This document shows positions 33,192-43,918 of a DNA stretch of 64,000 nucleotides, piece by piece (position 1 is the stretch's first letter; every line of letters starts with the position of its first letter). The notes below the pieces were generated by a model. That model was given only the letters and a program-made list of their open reading frames with translations. It was not told where the DNA came from and ran no database searches. The position numbers and the translations under genes are program-made. The DNA is taken from NCBI GenBank assembly GCA_015178975.1, contig WHVD01000011.1, positions 1,116,001-1,180,000 of the forward strand, read 5' to 3'. The DNA is from Hysterangium stoloniferum. Taxonomy: Eukaryota; Basidiomycota; Agaricomycetes; Hysterangiales; Hysterangiaceae.

Positions 33192-33925
33192 GCAGTGGAC
33201 ATGCCCTACCGCACCGGCCCCCACCCCATCTCTCCTCTCTCGCTCTCACACTCTCTCGCTCTCACACTCTCTCGCTCTCACACTCTCTCGCTCTCACACT
33301 CTCTCGCTCTCACACTCTCTCGCTCTCACACTCTCTCGCTCTCACACTCTCTCGCTCTCACACTCTCTCGCTCTCACACTCTCTCGCTCTCACACTCTCT
33401 CGCTCTCACACTCTCTCGCTCTCACACTCTCTCGCTCTCACACTCTCTCGCTCTCACACTCTCTCGCTCTCACACTCTCTCGCTCTCACACTCTCTCGCT
33501 CTCACACTCTCTCGCTCTCACACTCTCTCGCTCTCACACTCTCTCGCTCTCACACTCTCTCGCTCTCACACTCTCTCGCTCTCACACTCTCACACTCTCA
33601 CACTCTCTCACATACACACTCTCTCCCTGTGTCAACGGTACTCGTATCGCCGCCCATTCTCCACCCTCCAACAAGAGATCGCGACGTCCCGCATTCCCGC
33701 CTGTGTCAACGGTACTCGTATTGCCCATCTCCGTCGTGATCGAGGACACGGTGGTGGACATGCCCTACCACACCGACCCCACCCCATTCCCCCCACCCTC
33801 TTTTTCTCTCTCTCTCTTTTTCTCTCTCTCTCTCTCTCTCTCCTCTCTCCCTCGGCCATTCTGGCCTGCCAACGGTACTCATATCGCCCATCTCCACTCT
33901 CCTCCAAGAGACCACGTCATCGAGA
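33192..33925. repeat. Crypton-internal repeat units with CT-rich microsatellites
   Basis: Units beginning GACATGCCCTACC at 33198 and 33757 continue the one at 31140. The first contains about 23 copies of a 16-bp word CTCTCTCGCTCTCACA (33235-33606). The second contains a shorter CTCTCT tract (33800-33850). Each unit ends near CGTGATCGAGGAC or its equivalent. Confidence 0.8.
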
Positions 33926-34154
33926 CCTGTCCAACTTTCAATCTTACCGGGCCGCGAAACGACACCCTTAAGGCCCGAGTTAAGCAGCACCTGTGCAGGG
34001 ATAAGGTGCACTCGTTTCCCCCAAATACAATTTCTTTTGATGATTACCAACCTCTAAAATATAATCACTTTAGTGGCAAAACATATGTATGCGAGAATTA
34101 TTGGATTATTGGCGTTCGCACGAGAAATGATGTCTGGCACGTACCGCTCACCCA

Positions 34155-34600
34155 CCACTATTCGTACCACCACCACTACCACTATCGCGTACCGCCGCCA
34201 CCGCCACCACTATCGCATACCGCCACCACCACCACCACTACCACTATCGCGTACTGCCGCCACTGCCACCACCACCACTATCGCACCGCTGCCACTATTG
34301 TACCACCACCACCACCACCACCACTATCGTACCACCACCACCACTACCACACCACCACTATCGTACCACTACTGCCACCACCACCACACCACCACCACTA
34401 TCGTATTACACCACCACTCGCGCACCACCACCACCGCCACCACCACCACCACTACCGCCACCACCACTACCGCCACTCACGCACCACCACCACCACTATC
34501 GTATTACACCGCCACTCACGCACCACCACCACCACTATCGTATTACACCGCCACTCACGCACCACCACCACCACCACCACCACCACCACCACTATCGTGA
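34155..34600. repeat. Long CAC/CCA trinucleotide tract
   Basis: An interrupted CACCAC array with CTATCGTA interruptions, just upstream of the recombinase gene. Frames through it give His/Thr/Pro-rich translations that are not credible proteins. Confidence 0.85.
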
Positions 34601-34784
34601 AAGCGAAACAATGTCTGGCCCGTAACACCTGGCCCCCTAACACCCCACCCCTATAATATATATATATGAATTACCACTTTGAAAAGCGCCTTCCTTCTAC
34701 CATTGTCTCAGGGATGAGTTTGTTGAGTGACAAGGGTAAGGTTTGCCTCCGTTTTCTCAACGTTTGTCCACAGGGAAGTCCCCA

Positions 34785-37102
34785 ATGAAGAAATGTGGTG
34801 GCCATTCTATTATCACAAAACACAAGCCAAAGCCAAAGCCGGCAAGACTGACCATCACCGAGTTGAAAATGGCCAAAGACGTCTCGATAGAAAAGCACGG
34901 ATTCGCGAAAAGTACAAACATCAAATACGACCAACGGCTCCGTGAGGCCAGAACATGGTTGAAGGAGCTGGTGGAAACAGAGCAATCCCCCACAATTCCT
35001 TTAGGGGCAGATGAACTTGACAGTTTTGACTGGATGCCAGGAGAGCTAGAAGGTGCATTCAACAACATACCAACTCGGGCTTCACCTTGGGTTCTTGGGT
35101 TGTTTATCGCATACAAGTGCTTCACCCAGAAGACTAAAGTGACAACAGCATGGCAGATACATGCAGCATTCAAACAGGTGTGGGAAACTGTGTATGTAAA
35201 TAAAAATTACTAGTGTCTTCTGTGTATTATCACTGACGTTGTATGGTACATATAATTAGAGACCCTAATGGAAGATGGTCTGGCCCCTGGCGATGGGATC
35301 ACGAGAAAGGGACTGGTTGTGGCAATCCAGCCAATTCTCGAGAAGTTGAACACACAATTGACGCCATCAAACGCTGTGATGGAAATGAGGGGAGCCGTTC
35401 ACACTCTGCAGCAATGATGAAACAGGATATGGACAGAATGGTTCAATGGTCAAATAAGCTTTGTCCAGATTCAAGGCTAGAAGAACTTGGAAAGCTATCC
35501 CAGGGAGAATACTGGAAGCAACTTCCTTTTGCCGTCAAGCACTTTATGATGCGTGCATTTGCTACAAGTGGATTCACCCTATGGACCCGGTGCGTCTTTT
35601 GCAGCTACTGATTGAAGTGAAGTGCCAGAGTTTGACTATTTAATTTATTTCAGGAATTTTGAACTTGCCAAGCTACAGTATAAGCATCTCACCCTGGACC
35701 TCAAGACAAACGACGATTACAGATATGCCCATTTCAAGGTCTCTTTACTCAATAGGAAGAACTGGGCTCACCATCAAACCAGAGATGAAATCATACATGG
35801 TTAGTTCTCTCTCTTTTTTTGGCTTTAATTTTGAAATGAATATATCAATAGGGCATGAATACCAGATATATGAACAGCCAGAGAATCCGAACATCGACAT
35901 GTATTTCCATTTTCTTCAGTGGCTCAAATTTTCCGAACAATTCATTTACCACCGTCCACTAGAAGTGGACGACTACATTTTTCCTGCGATAGGCTCCAAT
36001 GGAATTGCCCGGATTGAGACCCCCATTCCCCATGATACCATTCAAAAATGGCTTGACGAGTTTGTTGGGGCATGTGAGATTAATTTGGGTCAAGGCCGGC
36101 TGATGATGCACTGTTTTCGCCGAGGTGGAGCACAGTATCATTTTATATATGCACACTTTGGGAAGCGATGGAGTCTGGCAGTCATTCGGTGGTGGGGAGG
36201 ATGGGCTGAAGGAGAACATGTATGTCCTCTTAATGGTTTTGTGGCATGGATATCTAACTAAATCCTAACTAAACTAACCCCTCCCCCTAAAAACCCCCCC
36301 ACCCACAATAATCACAGCGGGACATGCTGATTCGGTACCTGCTGGACGAACTCTATCACTACGAAGAATCTCATGGTGACGCCCTCCGGCCAATCTCTCA
36401 CGAAGCCAACAGGTTGTTTCTCAGCGAACACATTGAGATGCGGCTGCCCTCGAAACTCGAGCTATGTGAAATGATGGTGGCGCAGACGAAGGCACTCGAG
36501 GAAAGGATCCTCACCTCGTTAACTGCTGCCACTGTTGGTAACACCACCATCTTCGCTGCTTTGGGCGACAGGAACACTGACAACCCAGGAGGGGTGGATT
36601 ATGCTGGCCCACACTCGACCATCCCAAATGACACTGAGGGAAATGGATGAGATCGATATGGATACAAACGCAGGCCCTGCTGTGCTCACCTTGCCAGAAA
36701 ACCGCAAGCTGTGTATCCCCTCAATCGCATGGAAAGGCCTGCTGCATCTACGCTGGAAGCAGATAATCCGCGATTGGGAATGCTCCAATCCACCCCGTGG
36801 CCACTACATCCCACTCAAGGATTGGGATCCCGAATGGCTGAGAGGGGAGAATCGGACGACATGTGGCATGAAGTATCACCAAAGGAAGCTGGTCGCGATC
36901 GAGTACATCGACAGGTGAGTCCTCGCGCATCGTTTATCTGTCCGTTGATTTCTCAATTCTTGATTCACATTCGCACTGTTGCAGATGTCAGCGAGATGAG
37001 ACAGTCTTTCTCACTAAATGGCCGGCTGCCCGTGAAGGTCCAAAAAGATTGCTCAAAGCAATCACGGACGATCTGAAGGACAGGAAGCTCATCAAATCAT
37101 GA
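34785..37102 (+). CDS. Crypton tyrosine recombinase with GCR1_C-like C-terminus (7 exons)
   Basis: Exons: 34785-35191, 35260-35589, 35654-35799, 35852-36219, 36318-36537, about 36572-36914, 36985-37102. All introns are GT-AG and in phase. The fifth junction (34 nt) is the weakest. The N-terminal core-binding region has STNIKYDQRLREARTWLKEL. Catalytic landmarks in order are: Arg in LWTRNFELAKLQ (box I), Lys in the VSLLNRKN hairpin, His-x-x-Arg in MMHCFRRGGAQ, and Trp then Tyr in RWWGGWAEGEH and MLIRYLLDEL. The R-K-H-R-W-Y set is complete. The C-terminal part (LHLRWKQIIRDWE, PLKDWDPEWLRG, KYHQRKLVAIEYI, FLTKWPAAREGPKRLLKAI) resembles the GCR1_C DNA-binding domain that fungal Cryptons carry after the recombinase. 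The enzyme would cut and rejoin DNA through a 3'-phosphotyrosine link and integrate a circular intermediate. ATG 34785 is the first in frame; an upstream exon is possible because a CCACAG acceptor-like site precedes it. No stop or frameshift is seen. Confidence 0.82.
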
Positions 37103-38449
37103 AGGGGTCACAAGTTCAAATGATAAAGCTAAAATAAATTTAACATTGCACGCAAAATGAGAACAATGACGACACGATATGCCATTTCAAATCTCAGTCT
37201 AGCGGTTTCAATCCTCATTTTACCCACCACCCACCAACCACCTACACCACCACTACTACCACTACTACCTACACCCAGACTGTACATTTCAACCGTCATT
37301 TTATATACTAAGTCGTTTCAGTCTCAGTCTCCAAAAGTCCCAAGTCGCATGAAAGACTCACTTTATATACACACACAAACAATTTTTTTTTTTTTCATTA
37401 TGTACAAGAAGAAAGAGAAAGAGAGAGACGAACACCATCAACCAGATTGATAACATACCAAGGAAGGCAGGGGAAAGCCAGGGGGCGCAGATCGCCACTC
37501 TAAGGCGCCAGCAGGAGGAGGAAGGGAAAAAGGGGAGGAAGAGATTCAGTAAGATGGTGGCTGGCTGGCTGGCTGGCATACAGAAAGGGGGGGAGACTCT
37601 CCATCATCATCATAGCGTCTGTTGAGAACCACTGGGAATCAGAGGAAGGGGTCGTTGGCGTGCAGGAGTGGGGGTCACTTTATCATGGGTGGAGTATTGC
37701 CCGGTTATCACTAGGATGCCATACAGCAGGTCACGATCAGATATATACACTATATAAGTTAGTGACATACCAACACCACCATAAGGCCCACCCACTGTGC
37801 GGCACAATTGGGTCTGCATAAGCACCTTTTTTTGGTCTCGGTCTGGGAGGTTCGAAGAGTCCGATGGATGGCGGTTTTCTTATCTTAAAAATATCGCCAT
37901 CAATCCCATCAGTCGACACACCACCTTACCCCACCTTACCTTTCGAACCAAGGAGACCGGGAGCGAGAGGGGAGGGATTACAAAAAGATGTTAACACCTG
38001 GGGTGAGAGTGCGGTGCGGGGGTGAACGCGGTGTGAATGCCCACGGTGTGCGGCCGGCCGGTGGTGGTGTGCAGTCGGCGGGTGGTGTGGTGGTGGTGTT
38101 GTGTGTGTTTCCATTCATTTCATGACCTGGTTTCGAATGGTGGCGGCGGCGGCGACAGTGGTCCGTGGTCCGTGGTCCGTGGTCCATGGTCCGTGGTTCA
38201 TGGTTCGTGGTTCGTGGTCCGTGGTCCGTGGTTCGTGGTTCGTGGTTCGTGGTTCGTGGTTCGTGGGGTTGGGGGTGGTGGGGGTGGGGGTGAGGTGGGG
38301 TGCTTGGGTGCTTGGTGGTTGGGGGGGCATGGTGAGACTTGGCGCAGTCAGGTCACATGCGGTAACCGGCCGAGCGAGCCCGCGCGTCCGGGGGTGGTCC
38401 GGGAACCCGGCCCCCCTTTTCCCCATGCCCCGCGCCACGGTAAATCTGA
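37103..38449. other. Crypton right end
   Basis: No gene is called. It has CCACCA-rich and purine-rich tracts, a GTGGTCC/GTGGTTC heptamer array (about 38158-38270), and a G+C-rich terminus ending CGCGCCACGGTAAATCTGA. Long frames across the heptamer array are low-complexity artefacts. Confidence 0.6.
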
Positions 38450-39268
38450 TTCAGTAAGAATACTTATTAGGTTTATTATGTAATTAATAAGCCTAAAGGG
38501 TAGCTGTGAGGCTGGGGGAACTTAGATGATTAGCTAAGTTCAAGAGTGCTGACAAAAAGTCCTAGATTCTGCAAGTGTAGGTGCTTGCAGTTAGTATATC
38601 AGACTAAGGCTATTATTGTCCTTAGGATGATGAGATAAGCTTCTGAGCTGTGCTGTAAAATATGTGTGTGATAAGATGATTTATTGTGGATTTCTGGCCC
38701 TCCTTATATACATTTTGATAACTAAATGATTAGCTAATTATTTAGTTTATGAAGTCACTAGTTAGATCATAATGACCTCATATTCTACTTATTATTTACC
38801 CTTTATTTATCACATGATTCCCCTCTCTGAGACAAGGGTTCTAACCTCTTGCTTGAACATGAAGGTTCAAGGCCACAGTCCCAGGACAGAAGCAAACAAT
38901 GAGTCAGCGGAATCAATTAATGACTCAGGTAGTCACATCCGTGACTTGTGTGACATCCCGACACTGGAGGCTTATCTAATAAGTTACATGACTCCAAAAA
39001 TGCACAGACAAGTCTGTAGCAAGATGCCGAACAGCAATAACTAAGTAAATAAAATATAAATAATTAGTTAAAAATTATAATAAATTAATTAAGTAATAAT
39101 AGCATAATATGAGTCCATATATGCTATTATTTATGTGAAGTCAAAAGGAATAAGGCCTATTTTTCACAATAAACATAATAAAAATACAATAAAAATTCGA
39201 GAAAATATTAAATAATTCACAGAAAATTAAGAGAATATTATGAGATGATGCTGATACCTCACAGAGAA

Positions 39269-39924
39269 ACAAATGAGGACATAGGCCCAACCACATTCAG
39301 TACTGGAAATTAATCAAAGGATGCCATGTGACTCACAACAGCACTTGCAAGGGTATTTGCTCAGAATTAAGATTTCTTTTTTCTTTTCTATTCCTTTTTG
39401 GTCTGTTTGTTCCCTTTTCATAGTAGATGTAACATGATGAGATTGAGATTTTTTGTAACAAGATTAGGAGAATTCATTAATTAGAGTATACAACAAATTT
39501 TGAGATGGTAGATGGAGGCACCATGTTAAGGTTAGAGGAAGCTTCAATTACCACTTTGAGATAGGCCATACAGAAATATGTTAGCTGTCTGTGTGGTTCG
39601 TACATGTCTCATTATGCTTGTATCATGGCTGTGGAAATGTGCATGACGTTGCAGCAGGGAAAGCATTTCTAGCAATTTATCACTTGAATGCATGTAGGAA
39701 TGACTCTGGCCTGGGCTCTCAGCAAGTTTCAAAAATAGACATGACTGATGTGTTAGTGCTTGATCAGTGCCACCAGGGGACTTACCAATAGGATTACTGG
39801 CATCACATCAGGAATTTGTGAGTTAATATTATTAAATAATTTAAATTTGATATCTTGTTTCATAAAATAGAACCCTAGACCTTCAGTTGCAGAATGACTT
39901 GTATGCTTTGTCTCTTGATGTTTA
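39269..39924. other. Unassigned sequence between LTR D copies
   Basis: No domain or splice structure is seen. A diverged start of LTR D copy 3 may lie within the last 100 bases. Confidence 0.3.
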
Positions 39925-40640
39925 GACTCAGTGATGATATCATGAAATAATTAAATAGTTAAATAATTAGTTATCAAAATGTATATAAGGAGGGCCAGAA
40001 ATCCACAATAAATCATCTTATCACACACATATTTTACAGCACAGCTCAGAAGCTTATCTCATCATTCTAAGGACAATAATAGCCTTAGTCTGATATACTA
40101 ACTGCAAGCACCTACACTTGCAGAATCTAGAACTTTTTGCCAGCACTCTTGAACTTAGCTAATCATCTAAGTTCCCCCAGCCTCACAGCTACCCTTTAGG
40201 CTTATTAAATACATAGTAAACCTAACGAGTATCCTTACTGAAATCCCTGCCAACACTTAGATTATTCAAGGCCCATACCTAAGTTAGTGAATTAATCAAG
40301 TAGAAGCAACTCCTTGTTAAATATCTATTAATAGTTACAAATAAGCATACAAGAAACTGAAGCTCTTACACAAGTCTCTGCCAAGTTACTGTGTATATAT
40401 TTAGCTTCCAGCCCCTATTCTCAAGGAATAGTTCTTTTATTTGTTAAAAGAGTCATATATTGTTCTATTGAACCTTTCAATAATCAAAATAAGCATTGAT
40501 TTTAGTTGTTTAAGCTTAATAGTGCAACTAATTAATCTATCAGTATTTAAATTACTGGACCTTTGCTTATTTTATTGTTGAAGCTCTGTGACACTATAGC
40601 ATATATTGAGCTATCTAAGAGAAACCCCTAAATACATTAC
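39925..40640 (+). mobile_element. Truncated LTR D (copy 3)
   Basis: It aligns with the 3' 700 bases of the LTR D at 41111, including AATGTATATAAGGAGGGCCAG and the terminal ACATTACA. The 5' part is missing or too diverged. Confidence 0.8.
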
Positions 40641-41110
40641 AGGGGGAGCAGATAGATGGAATGGAAGGCTAAAGGGTTAACTACTATAATGAAACAAGTG
40701 TCGGGGGTGCCACAAGCAGTGATACCATGGGTGGGGATACTGGGGAACCATTGCACTGATATCTCACTGAATATTAAATAGGATGTCATAAGGCCAAATA
40801 TATACATAAATATATAGATCTCTACTATATCATATACACCCCAAAATACTGTGTCTTAATTGGGTCCCATTCCTGACATATAGCACAATTTGTCTGTAGG
40901 TCAAAAGTGGAACTTTTTTTTTTAAATTTTGAACACCGCCATTGGTACTCGGAACAGCTGTAATAATGAAATCATTCATGACATTGAACTGAGACATATC
41001 AAAGAGTTGAGTCAAAGTCAAAGAGTTTTTGAAAATTACCTTGAATATTTTGTGACAATGTTGTGATTGTGACAGTTGTGACAACCATCAACATCTTACA
41101 TGCCCCTGCC
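40641..41110. mobile_element. Unresolved LTR remnants, including a family C end
   Basis: 40960-41095 matches the end region of LTR C (ATGAAATCATTCATGACATTGAACTGAGACAT). The preceding part resembles sequence near 59560-59640 (GTGCCACAAGCAGTGATACC). No boundaries are defined. Confidence 0.4.
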
Positions 41111-42363
41111 TGTGAGGTATCAGCTTTATCTTATAAAGTTCTCTTAATTTTCTCTGAATTATTTAATATTTTCTCGAATTTATTGTATTTTTATTATATT
41201 CTATTGTGAAATATAAGGCTTAGTTCCTTTTAACTTCGCATAATAATGGTATATCTCATATTATGCTATTATATCTTAGTTAATTTATTATAATTTTTAA
41301 CTAATTATTTACATTTTATTTACTTAGTTATTGCCTTTCAGCACATTGCTTGCTCCAATGTACACATTTTTGGAGTCACATGACCTATTAGATAAGCCTC
41401 CGGTGTCAGGATATCACACAAGTCATGGATGTGACTACTCGAGTCATTAATTGATTCCACTGACTCATCGTTTGCTTCCGTCCTGGGACCGTGGCCTTGA
41501 ACCTTCATGTTCAAGCAAGAGGTTAGAACCCTTGTCTCAGAGAGGGGAATCATGTGATAAATAAAGGGTAAATAATAAGTAGAATATAAGGTCATTATGA
41601 TCTAACTAGTGACCTCATAAACTAAATAATTAGCTAATCATTTAGTTATCAAAATGTATATAAGGAGGGCCAAGTTTCCAATAAAATCATCTTATCTCAC
41701 ACACATTTTACTGCACAGCTCAGAAGCTTATCTAATCATCCTAAGGACAATAATAGCCTTAGTCTGATACACTAACTGCAAGCGCCTACACTTGCAGAAT
41801 CTTGAATCTTTGTCAGCAACTCTTGAACTTAGCTAATCATCTAAGTTCCCCCTAGCCTCACAGCTACCCTTAGGCTTACTAAATACATAGTAAACCTAAT
41901 AAGTATTCTTACTGAAGTCCCTGCCAATACTAGATTATTTAAGGCCTAGCCCTAAGTTTATTGAATTAATCAAGTACAAGTACTCAAATAATCCAACACA
42001 CATTATTTTCTCTATTAATAAATTATTTAACACTTTGTTAAATAACTATTAATAGTTTACAAATAAGCATACAAGAATCCGAAGCTTTATATCAAGTCTC
42101 TGCTAAGTTACTGCACATATACTGAGCTTCTAGCCCCTATTCTCAAGGAATAGTTCTTTTATTTGCTAAAAGAGTCATATATTGTTCTATTGAACCTTTC
42201 AATAATCAAAATAAGCATTGATTTGAGTTGTTTAAGCTTAATAGCACAGCTCATTAATCTATCAGTATTTAAATTACTGGACCTTTGTTTGTTTTATTGT
42301 TAAAGCTCTGTGACACTATAGCATATATTGAGCTATCTAAGAGAAACCCCTGAATACATTACA
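41111..42363 (+). mobile_element. Solo LTR D (copy 2), complete
   Basis: The ends are TGTGAGGTATCAGC and AATACATTACA, 1253 bp. The perfect TSD CTGCC is at 41106-41110 and 42364-42368. The promoter-like AATGTATATAAGGAGGGCC is near 41653. It is the reference copy for the empty site of the Crypton. Confidence 0.92.
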
Positions 42364-43105
42364 CTGCCCCCACTTGTACCTGCACCTGCCCCCACCCTCC
42401 ACCTACACCTGCCCCTGCCCCTGCCCCCACCTGCTATTAGAATGAAGAAGGGAGGTGGATGTGAAACACAAGAAGTGTGAGAGCTCAGACACAGACACAG
42501 ACACAAACAAGTGAATGCAAATTTCACCAGCATGCACTATGGACCCACAATAACTTGTAGCTACTGTGCTGAGTCACTAAATCTAACACCTCTACCTACC
42601 CCTATCCCCACCTCTACCTGCCCCCCTACCCTGCCCCCACCTCTACCTGCCCCCTACCCTGCCCCCACCTCTACCTGCCCCCCGCTGCCCCTGCCCCACC
42701 TCTACCTGCCCCCACCCCCACCTCTACCTGCCCCTACCCCCACCTCTTGTTCATTGTGTGTGGTTTGGACCCATATGTACCCACATGTACTTATCGTAGT
42801 GCTATCTGCGTGTTGGCAATCTACCACCGCCAGTCATTCGAGTTTGAGTCTGAGTCTGAGTTTGGTCACTTCTGGTGACTTCTGTGTCCTTCTATCTACT
42901 ATTCCAACACCTCTACCTGCCCCTGCCCCCACCTCTACCTGCCCCCACCCCACCTCTACCTGCCCCCACCCCCACCTCTACCTGCCCCACCCCCACCTCT
43001 ACCTGCCCCTGCCCCCACCTCTACCTGCCCCTACCTCCACCTCTACCTGCCCCTGCCCCCACCTCTACCTGCCCCTACCTCCACCTCTACCTGCCCCCCT
43101 GCCCC
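42364..43105. repeat. Pyrimidine-rich minisatellite (CCCCCACCTCTACCTGCC)
   Basis: Irregular repeats of an 18-24-bp unit around CACCTCTACCTGCCCC occur at 42364-42430, 42590-42750 and 42905-43105. Unique-looking spacers separate them. The array continues at 43416-43450, beyond LTR J. Confidence 0.85.
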
Positions 43106-43415
43106 TGTAAGGGAACATTCTATGTCTTGTCTCTTGGTTTTTGTCATGTCTATACTTACTAACCCTTAGAGGTTATTTTACATTGTTTCCTATATTTTTC
43201 TCACATTTTTCAGAGGACTGTTCCATCTTCTAGGAATATTCTAGGATAGAGTAGATAGTTATGGACCATTGAGGGTAAGCTGTCATTCTATTTTTAGACA
43301 CCTCCATGTTTTGGAACATCTAGCAGAGGTGCCTCCTTATCCTTTTCTCTCTGGATATCCCTCTGTTAGTTGGTCTAGTGTGAGTACCACAGGCTCTACT
43401 GAGGTGGCCCTTACA
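43106..43415 (+). mobile_element. Solo LTR J inserted in the minisatellite
   Basis: 310 bp. The ends TGTAAGGGAAC and GGCCCTTACA form a short inverted repeat. The perfect TSD GCCCC is at 43101-43105 and 43416-43420. Confidence 0.8.
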
Positions 43416-43450
43416 GCCCCCATCTCTACCTGCCCCCATCCCTGCCCCCA

Positions 43451-43679
43451 AAATTGATCAGCTATGCATTTGTATGGGGGAAATAAGATCACCCCCTATT
43501 TTCTATATATTCTATGGACCATTTTAAGTTATACTTTTGATCTATTTACATTTCCTTGTGAATAACAACTCTCACAACAATGTTTCTATAACCTAGTAAC
43601 ACACTTTGTTGTTGGTTTTCAAACTCAGCTAGATCTTCATTAATAATAATATTATAACTCAAATTTGCAACCTTGCAGT
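43451..43679. other. Unassigned AT-rich sequence before the gypsy fragment
   Basis: No motif is recognised. It may be further gypsy internal sequence. Confidence 0.3.
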
Positions 43680-43918
43680 CATTTTTCTGTGTGGAACTCT
43701 TCAGCAGCTCCACTGGCCAACCCCTCCATGATGGACCTCCTATCCATCTCTTTAATTAATGCTGATGTGTTTTTACACACCAATACAATGGATGGATCTA
43801 AAAAGTTTTCTTTAAATGTTTCTCAGTTCAGTGCCTCCATGTGCACATTTATCCTTTCAGAGGCCATTGTTGATCTCAATGGTGTCCCAGAGAAATATCA
43901 CAACTTTATGGACACCTT

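Larger units (their letters stand above)
30022..38449 (+). mobile_element. Crypton-type tyrosine-recombinase transposon
   Basis: It is inserted in solo LTR D. The 9-bp sequence TTCAGTAAG is present once in the empty site (reverse complement at about 41914) and twice here, at 30013-30021 and 38450-38458. No long terminal inverted repeats or LTRs are seen. Cryptons are known to lack both and to insert by site-specific recombination, leaving short direct repeats. Both ends are GC-rich and share GGGAACCCGG (about 30137 and 38401). The left end carries many GATTTAC/GTAAATC words. The interior holds low-complexity DNA, one nested LTR E and the recombinase gene at 34785-37102. Confidence 0.75.
29567..39263 (-). 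mobile_element. Solo LTR D (copy 1) split by the Crypton element
   Basis: Outer ends are TGTAATGTATTCAG and TGATACCTCACA. The perfect TSD GAGAA is at 29562-29566 and 39264-39268. LTR sequence occupies 29567-30021 and 38450-39263, about 1.27 kb in total, the same size as the uninterrupted LTR D at 41111. Confidence 0.9.

Noticed and set aside
33051..34656. 306- and 317-codon frames rich in Leu/Ser/His or His/Thr/Pro
   Set aside because: They run through the CTCTCTCGCTCTCACA and CAC arrays of the Crypton and mix LTR E sequence at one end. There is no credible protein composition or splice structure.
30022..38449. Interpretation of the 8.4-kb insert as a hAT, Mutator-like or KDZ transposon because of an 8-9-bp direct repeat
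   Set aside because: No DDE transposase and no clear terminal inverted repeats were found. The only gene shows the tyrosine-recombinase residue set and a GCR1_C-like domain, which fits a Crypton.
38037..38483. 148-codon Val/Arg/Gly/Trp-rich frame and its antisense partner
   Set aside because: They derive from GTGGTCC/GTGGTTC heptamers at the Crypton right end.
42511..43162. 199-codon Pro/Thr/Leu-rich frame
   Set aside because: It is a translation of the pyrimidine-rich minisatellite that continues into LTR J. It is not conserved as a protein feature.
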